The position numbers and the translations under genes are program-made. A DNA stretch of 43,450 bases from an uncultured Myxococcales bacterium (GTDB lineage: Bacteria; Myxococcota_A; UBA9042): contig CAIPXZ010000540.1 of the NCBI GenBank assembly GCA_903869075.1, positions 1 through 43,450 on the forward strand. Reading direction: 5' to 3'. A model generated the notes under the pieces. That model was not told where the DNA came from, did not search any database, and saw only the letters and a list, made by a program, of their open reading frames with translations. Position 1 is the first letter of the stretch. Each line of letters opens with the position of its first letter. Below, one piece after another: positions 37,931 to 43,450 of this stretch.

Positions 37931-39103
37931 ATGTTGATCGACGCGTGGATCCAGACCGCAAAAACCCACAATGCCAGCGATCTCCATGTGGAGCCGGGAA
38001 TGCCGCTCGCCGTGCGCGTGCGCGGGCAGCTGCGGATGATCGGCGCGCCCGTGACGGCGGCGACGATCGCCGAGGCGGTGCGCGAGCTGCTGACGGACGA
38101 GGATCAAGCCGTGTTGCGCGAGCGGCATTCGCTGGACTTTTCGCGCACCGTTGGCGGCTTGCGCTGCCGGCTGCACGTGCTGCGCAGCGCCCGCGGTCTG
38201 GGCCTGGCGGTGCGGCTGTTGACATCGTTTCAGGCGTCGCTGCGCAAGCTCAACTTGCACCCGGATCTCGCGAAGTTGGTGCAGCACCGCCACGGGCTGA
38301 TCCTGATCAGCGGGCCGACCGGCTCGGGCAAATCGTCGACGTTGGCGGCGCTGATCCAGGAAATCAACACGACGGAGGCGCGGCACATCATCACCGTTGA
38401 GAGCCCGATTGAATACGCGCTGGTGAGTCAGAAGTCCTTGATTCGTCAGCGGGAAGTTGGGCGCGATACGCCGAGCTTTGAGCAGGCGCTTGTCGACGCC
38501 ATGCGCCAGAACCCGGACGTGCTGATGGTCGGCGAGATGCGCGACCCGGAGACGATGCGGCTGGTGCTGAACGCCGCGGAAACAGGGCATTTGGTGCTGG
38601 CGACGGTGCATTCGGCGACGGTCGGCGAGGCTGTGGCGCGGATGGTCTCGGCGTTTCCGGCGGACATCCAGACCGGCATGGCGGCGCAGCTGGCGGACGC
38701 GCTCGTCGCGGTCATCGGCCAGCGGCTCGTGGCGCGCGGTGTGGGCGATCGGCTGGTGCCGGAGCTGGAGATCCTGCTGGCGAACACGGCGGCGCGGTCG
38801 ACGATCCGCCAGGGCCAGTTCGGCAAGCTGCAGTCCGTGCTGGAGAGCGGCGGGCTGGACGGCTGCTGGACGTTGGCGCGCTACCGCGATTGGCTGACGC
38901 GGCGCACGGATTTCTACGTGCCCAACGACGCGGAGCCCGAGCCCGCGGCCGAATTGCCGCCGCCGCCGCCGCGCGATCGCCCGCCAGCGCCTGCGCGCGC
39001 GACGAGCGTGCCGGTGCCGCGCGGCGATCCCAACGTGCTGGTGCTGGACGACGAAGACGACCCGCTGGCGATTATTCGCGCGCTGGAGGGCCGGTCGCGC
39101 TGA
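37931..39103 (+). CDS. pilT: PilT-family type IV pilus twitching ATPase
   Basis: MLIDAWIQTAKTHNASDLHVEPGMPLAVRVRGQLRMI...LILISGPTGSGKSSTLAALIQEIN...HIITVESPIEY...QREVGRDTPSFEQALVDAMRQNPDVLMVGEMRDPETMRLVLNAAETGHLVLATVHSAT. Confidence 0.92.
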   Translation: MLIDAWIQTAKTHNASDLHVEPGMPLAVRVRGQLRMIGAPVTAATIAEAVRELLTDEDQAVLRERHSLDFSRTVGGLRCRLHVLRSARGLGLAVRLLTSFQASLRKLNLHPDLAKLVQHRHGLILISGPTGSGKSSTLAALIQEINTTEARHIITVESPIEYALVSQKSLIRQREVGRDTPSFEQALVDAMRQNPDVLMVGEMRDPETMRLVLNAAETGHLVLATVHSATVGEAVARMVSAFPADIQTGMAAQLADALVAVIGQRLVARGVGDRLVPELEILLANTAARSTIRQGQFGKLQSVLESGGLDGCWTLARYRDWLTRRTDFYVPNDAEPEPAAELPPPPPRDRPPAPARATSVPVPRGDPNVLVLDDEDDPLAIIRALEGRSR

Positions 39104-39175
39104 GCGAGCGCGGGCTGTCACGCGGCTGTCATGCCCATCTTGACCCCGCCGCCGCTGCCACGCAGGCTAGCGGCC

Positions 39176-40255
39176 ATGACTGAAACCGCGAATCCACAGC
39201 GCATTGCCCTCTTGCCCGCCGCGCGGGCGCAGACGCCGATCCTGGAAGTGTCCCTGCCGCGCTTTGTGCCGCTGGGGCCGAATCCGCAGCCGCGGGCCCG
39301 TGAATTCGCTCAGGATTATGGCCCGTCGTTTTTTGTCGACGTCGGCACCGCGTGTCCGCTGCACTGCGTGTATTGCTCGGTGCAGCGCGGCGCGGACGAC
39401 AAGGACGTGCGCATGGAGGCGCGCGAGCACCTGTACATGCGCCTGGCCGACGGCGCGGGCGCGGGGATGCTCAAGGTCGCGTTCATCGGCGGCGAGGCGG
39501 CATCGCGCCCGGATTTCATGCACTTGGCCGACGTCGCGCACGCCATGTCCTTCGAGGACGTGATCCTGGCGACAAAAAGCGTGAAGCTGGCGCGGCCGGA
39601 ATTCGTCGCGGAGCTGCTGGCGCACAACGTGTCGATGGTGCACTTGTCGCTGGACAGCTTTGATCCCGCGGTGTTGGCCAAGCTGCTGGCCAGCCGGACG
39701 GCGCCCAAGCTGCTGCTCGCCGGGCTGCAGGAGCTGCTGCGCCAGGAGATGCAGCTGTTCCTGTTCGCGGTGCTGACGCGCCACAATCTGCCGACGCTCG
39801 ACGATTATGTGCGTTCAATTGCGGACTTGCAGCAGCAGTACGGCCGCCGGGTGCCGGCGGTTGTGGCGCCGCTGAAGCTGCAATCCCGCGCTTTGCGCCA
39901 GCGGGAAGCGCTGGTGCCACCGCTGGCGGAGGTCGGCGCGGCGGTGGCGCAGGCGATCGATCTGGCACAGCAGCTGGACGTGACGCTCATCCACAAAGCC
40001 CTGCCGTTGTGCGTGGTTCCGCGCCATGGCGCGTGGGCGCTGGAGCGCTATCTGGCGGAGGCGCGCATCGACCTCGACACCGGCGATTACCTGCCGCAGG
40101 GTCCGCACGCCTACCTCGTGCACGGTCCCGACTGTCCGGCGTGTCCGGCGCGCGCGCTGTGTCCGGGCGTGGATGTGGCGTACGCCAAGTGGCGCGGCTG
40201 GGCGGAATTCAAGCCTGCAGCGTCTGCAGCAGCGGATCCGTCGCCCGCGAGTTGA
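39176..40255 (+). CDS. Radical SAM enzyme with C-terminal Cys cluster
   Basis: PSFFVDVGTACPLHCVYCSVQRGADDKDVRMEAREHLYMRLADGAGAGMLKVAFIGGEAASRPDFMHLA; C-terminal CPACPARALCPGVDVAYAKWRGWAEFKP. Confidence 0.82.
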   Translation: MTETANPQRIALLPAARAQTPILEVSLPRFVPLGPNPQPRAREFAQDYGPSFFVDVGTACPLHCVYCSVQRGADDKDVRMEAREHLYMRLADGAGAGMLKVAFIGGEAASRPDFMHLADVAHAMSFEDVILATKSVKLARPEFVAELLAHNVSMVHLSLDSFDPAVLAKLLASRTAPKLLLAGLQELLRQEMQLFLFAVLTRHNLPTLDDYVRSIADLQQQYGRRVPAVVAPLKLQSRALRQREALVPPLAEVGAAVAQAIDLAQQLDVTLIHKALPLCVVPRHGAWALERYLAEARIDLDTGDYLPQGPHAYLVHGPDCPACPARALCPGVDVAYAKWRGWAEFKPAASAAADPSPAS

Positions 40256-41222
40256 ACGTGTCCCAAAACAGCACCGGCCCCTCGGCGCTGGCGAGCACGT
40301 CCAGGAACGCCGCGGCGGCCTTGCCGCTGTACGTCGCCTCGAGCGGGATCGCGAAATCAGTGGCAAAACGCGCGATTGCCGCTTGGCCAGCCGCCGTCGG
40401 CACGCCGTAGCCGTCGCCAAAATAGCCGTCGTCCAGCGGCGCCGCCGTCACCTGCAGGTCGCGCAGCGCGGGCACGTGCTGGCGCAGGAACGCGGTCGTC
40501 TTGTCGATCATCTGCTGCACCGCGCCGGTCGTACACGTCGCTATCGGTCCGAGGTGCGACGCCGCGACGCGCACGCCCACAAGCCGCGTCGGCAGCCCCG
40601 CCAGCTGCAGCCCGACGGTCAGCCCCGCCAGCGTGCCGTTGCTGCCGACCGGCACCACGATGACCGCCGGCACGGGCATTTCGCCCGCGGCGATCTGGTC
40701 CGCCAGCTCCAGCGCGGCGTTCACGTAACCCAGCACGCCGACGGGATTGGAACAGCCGGCGAACAAAAAGTAGCTGTCGCTGCGCAGCCGCGCCGGGTGC
40801 AGGTAGAACGTCAGCACCGTCGCCAGCAGCCCGCCCTTGTGCACGAGCGTGGCGCCCGCCGCGCGCATCAGCGTCTGGTTGCGCTGCACCGTCGGCGAGT
40901 CCGGCTGGTCAAAAGTGTAGACCGTCAGCGCCACGCCCGCCTGCTTGCACATCAGCGCCGCAGCGACGCCGGCGTTGGTGCCCGTCGCGCCAAAAGTGTA
41001 GGCGTGGCGCACCTTTTTGGCCTGCATCTCGGCAATCACGAGCTCGAGCTTGCGCACCTTGTTGCCGCCGTACGCCGCGTGCGTCAGGTCATCGCGCTTG
41101 ATCCAGCCGTGCGCCGTGCCCGGCAGCGCCTGCACCGGCGTCGGCAAGTCGGCCAGCGGCTGCCACGGCAGGTGCGCGACAAGCTCTGGAAAACGCTCAA
41201 AAATCGGCCGGGTCGTCGCCAT
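40209..41222 (-). CDS. PLP-dependent D-cysteine desulfhydrase / ACC deaminase family protein
   Basis: LPTPVQALPGTAHGWIKRDDLTHAAYGGNKVRKLELVIAEMQAKKVRHAYTFGATGTNAGVAAALM...VVPVGSNGTLAGLTVGLQLAGL...LEATYSGKAAAAFLD. Confidence 0.85.
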   Translation of the reverse strand: MATTRPIFERFPELVAHLPWQPLADLPTPVQALPGTAHGWIKRDDLTHAAYGGNKVRKLELVIAEMQAKKVRHAYTFGATGTNAGVAAALMCKQAGVALTVYTFDQPDSPTVQRNQTLMRAAGATLVHKGGLLATVLTFYLHPARLRSDSYFLFAGCSNPVGVLGYVNAALELADQIAAGEMPVPAVIVVPVGSNGTLAGLTVGLQLAGLPTRLVGVRVAASHLGPIATCTTGAVQQMIDKTTAFLRQHVPALRDLQVTAAPLDDGYFGDGYGVPTAAGQAAIARFATDFAIPLEATYSGKAAAAFLDVLASAEGPVLFWDTFNSRATDPLLQTLQA

Positions 41223-41228
41223 CGTCTC

Positions 41229-42602
41229 TCACACGCCGAAGAGCTGGTGCAGGTGCGCGTTGAGGAACTTGCCGCCCGGATCCAGCGCCTTGCGCACGCG
41301 CTGGAAGTCCTGCCAGTGGTCGTAGCGCCCGGCGAGCTCCTTGGCCGTCAGCGAGTGCCACTTGCCCCAGTGCGGCCGGCCGTCGTATTTCCAAAAGATC
41401 GGCTCGACCGCCTTGAACAGCGCGACGTGGTCCTGCTTGAAGTACTGGTGCACGGAAATCGTCACCGACTCGCGGCCGTGGTAGGGCGACAGCCAGAGGT
41501 CATCGGCGCCGACATGGCGGTATTCCAAGGGGAAAAATACCGGCAGGCCGTCGTCGCGGATCTTCGCCGCCACTTCCCGAAAGCACGCCGGACCTTGCTC
41601 CGCCGGCACCGCGTACTCCATCTCGTTGAAGCGCGTGTGCCGCACCGTCGGGAAGATGTGGTACGACGCGCCGACGCGCACCGTGTCCGGCACAAACCAC
41701 CCAGCGACGCTCTGGATGGCCGGAATCGTGAACGGCGCGCGCATGCCGACCTCGGACGCATACTCCAGCTCCGCCTCCTCCTCCTGCGGCGCGTTGATGG
41801 TCCGCGGTGTGGTCAGCGGCACCTCGCGCATGCGCTTGGTAAACACCGTCTCGCCGCGTGGAAAGGCGAAGAATTCCGTGTGGCGGTCCTGCTTTTGCCA
41901 GCTTGCGAACTGCTCCAGCGCGTCGCTGAGCGGCATGATCCCCTGGCGCTCCTCCAGCGCGTACGCCGTGCGATTTTGCAACGTCACCTCAGCCAGCACG
42001 CCGAGGCTGCCCAGCGACACCTGCGCCGCCTTGAACAGCTCCGGCTCCGCCGTGGCCGAGACAGTGTGCTGCGCGCCATCGGCGGTCACCAGCGAAATCT
42101 CCTTCAGATACGCGGCCATGCAGCGATGCTGCGCGCCCGGACCGTGGCTCGACGTCGACAGCACGCCGCCCAGCGCTTGTAGGTCGATGTCCGGCTGCAC
42201 CGGCAGGCCTTGACCGAGCTTGGCCAGCGGATCGCCCAGCAAATACAGCCGCGTGCCGGCCTGGATGGTTGCCGTCAAATTCGCGGCGTCATGGCGGACG
42301 ATGCCGCTCATCAGCTCCAGCGACAGCAGCGTGTCGTCGGTGGGCACAACCGCGCTGAACGAGTGCCCGGCGCCGGCGACGCGCACCGGACCTTTGGCCG
42401 CCTTGACCACGCTGGCGAGCTCGTCGACGTTGGCCGGCATTTGCAGCCCGCCTTTGGGCGTGCAGCGCTGCGCGCCCGACCAGTTGCGCCACTCGCCGGG
42501 CGGCGGCGTGGGCTCTTCGTCGCGCCCGCACGCGGCCAGCACAGGCGCGGCGAGGAAGCCTTTGAGCAAAGCGCGGCGGCGGACGTCGACGGGGCGGGCC
42601 AT
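41229..42602 (-). CDS. FAD-linked D-arabinono-1,4-lactone / L-gulonolactone oxidase family protein with Tat-like signal
   Basis: MARPVDVRRRALLKGFLAAPVLAACG; WRNWSGAQRCTPKGGLQMPANVDELASVVKAAKGPVRVAGAGHSFSAVVPTDDTLLSLE...ALGGVLSTSSHGPG; C-terminal KWHSLTAKELAGRYDHWQDFQRVRKALDPGGKFLNAHLHQLFGV. Confidence 0.9.
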   Translation of the reverse strand: MARPVDVRRRALLKGFLAAPVLAACGRDEEPTPPPGEWRNWSGAQRCTPKGGLQMPANVDELASVVKAAKGPVRVAGAGHSFSAVVPTDDTLLSLELMSGIVRHDAANLTATIQAGTRLYLLGDPLAKLGQGLPVQPDIDLQALGGVLSTSSHGPGAQHRCMAAYLKEISLVTADGAQHTVSATAEPELFKAAQVSLGSLGVLAEVTLQNRTAYALEERQGIMPLSDALEQFASWQKQDRHTEFFAFPRGETVFTKRMREVPLTTPRTINAPQEEEAELEYASEVGMRAPFTIPAIQSVAGWFVPDTVRVGASYHIFPTVRHTRFNEMEYAVPAEQGPACFREVAAKIRDDGLPVFFPLEYRHVGADDLWLSPYHGRESVTISVHQYFKQDHVALFKAVEPIFWKYDGRPHWGKWHSLTAKELAGRYDHWQDFQRVRKALDPGGKFLNAHLHQLFGV

Positions 42603-42795
42603 GGCGCGGACCTCGGGACGGATGTGGTCGCCGTCGCGCCGCAACGATGAACGCCGCGGGCGCTGCCGTCAATTGACGGCTGTCAATACTTGCCGCATGG
42701 TGCAGCGACGGCGGGCGGCTGTCCTGGCGACTGGATCGCGCTGCCCGCGTCCGCTATAACGTTCACGGCTGCCGGTTGGCCGCCCGGAGACTCCC

Positions 42796-43450
42796 ATGCG
42801 CATCGCCGCTGACATCACCAAGCTCATTGGCAATACGCCGCTGGTGCGCATCAATCGCCTGGCGGCGGGGCTGCCGGCGGAGATCGTCGCCAAGCTGGAG
42901 AGCTTCAACCCGGCGTCGTCGGTCAAGGATCGCATCGGCGTGGCGATGATCGAGGCTGCGGAGCGCGCCGGCCAGATCGCGACCGACACCGTGCTGCTGG
43001 AGCCGACGAGCGGTAACACCGGAATTGGCCTGGCTTTTGCCGCTGCGGCGAAAGGCTACAAGCTGACGCTGACGATGCCGGAGACGATGAGCCTCGAGCG
43101 GCGGCGGATCCTGCTGGCGCTGGGCGCCGAGCTCGTGCTGACGCCGGGCGCGACGGGGATGAAGGGCGCGATCGCCAAGGCGAACGAGCTGGCGGCGGCG
43201 GATCCGCGCTACCTGATGCTGCAGCAGTTCGACAACCCGGCTAATCCGGCGATCCACCGCATGACCACCGCCGAGGAAATTTGGCGCGACTGCGACGGCA
43301 AGCTGGACATCCTTGTCTGCGGCACCGGCACCGGTGGCACGATCTCCGGCTGCGCCGAGGTGCTCAAGCCGCGGCTGCCGCAGATGCAGGTCATCTCAGT
43401 TGAGGCCAGGGACTCGCCGGTGCTGGCGGGCGTTCAAGCCGGGCCGCACA
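42796..43450 (+). CDS. cysK: Cysteine synthase A, 3'-truncated by window end (not in the ORF track)
   Basis: Manual translation from ATG 42796: [61 protein letters not shown]...[43 protein letters not shown] upstream. Confidence 0.93.
   Translation, partial: MRIAADITKLIGNTPLVRINRLAAGLPAEIVAKLESFNPASSVKDRIGVAMIEAAERAGQIATDTVLLEPTSGNTGIGLAFAAAAKGYKLTLTMPETMSLERRRILLALGAELVLTPGATGMKGAIAKANELAAADPRYLMLQQFDNPANPAIHRMTTAEEIWRDCDGKLDILVCGTGTGGTISGCAEVLKPRLPQMQVISVEARDSPVLAGVQAGPH

Noticed and set aside
35582-39121. ORFs 35582-37858(+) and 37778-39121(-)
   Set aside because: Shadow ORFs of the triple-CxxCH lipoprotein and PilT genes.
42763-43257. Minus-strand ORF 42763-43257 and neighbours at the window end
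   Set aside because: Opposite strand of cysK, which is clear by manual translation but missing from the ORF track because it runs off the end.
1-43450. tRNA/rRNA genes, transposases, integrases or phage genes
   Set aside because: None recognised by eye in the sequence or ORF translations.

Overview
High-GC bacterial window. Overall style (Asp/Ala-rich lipoproteins, CDDGNxCT cysteine repeats, Hanks-type kinases) suggests a myxobacterial or other 'deltaproteobacterial' genome, but this is inference. The window is dominated by secreted cysteine-rich lipoproteins. One very large minus-strand gene (904-8512) is split by a single-base frameshift at a G-run (5043-5046). It carries a 915-bp (305-aa) higher-order repeat whose spacing is invariant. 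Two tandem plus-strand Cys-rich lipoproteins (18064-21150, 21174-24227) end in lamin-tail-like domains, and the second appears circularly permuted. Between the giant gene and the tandem pair is a tightly packed minus-strand cluster (9852-17859). It encodes a degenerate-M50/dual-cNMP membrane protein, a small GspG-like protein, an OmpA-family protein, an unusual protein with a DUF483-like 'GYPPCCIEAF' motif, an MNIO (DUF692)-DUF2063 fusion and TsaC/Sua5. Downstream are two Ser/Thr kinases, a beta-helix lipoprotein, a diheme cytochrome-rhodanese lipoprotein, a translationally coupled pair of radical SAM enzymes (one HxsB-like), a triple-CxxCH lipoprotein, PilT, a third radical SAM enzyme, a PLP D-cysteine desulfhydrase/ACC deaminase-like enzyme, a sugar-lactone oxidase and a 3'-truncated cysteine synthase. 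The most interesting hypothesis is that the peptide-modifying-type enzymes (MNIO-DUF2063, DUF483-like, three radical SAM) are linked to the Cys-rich surface proteins. It is untested here and rests on gene proximity only.
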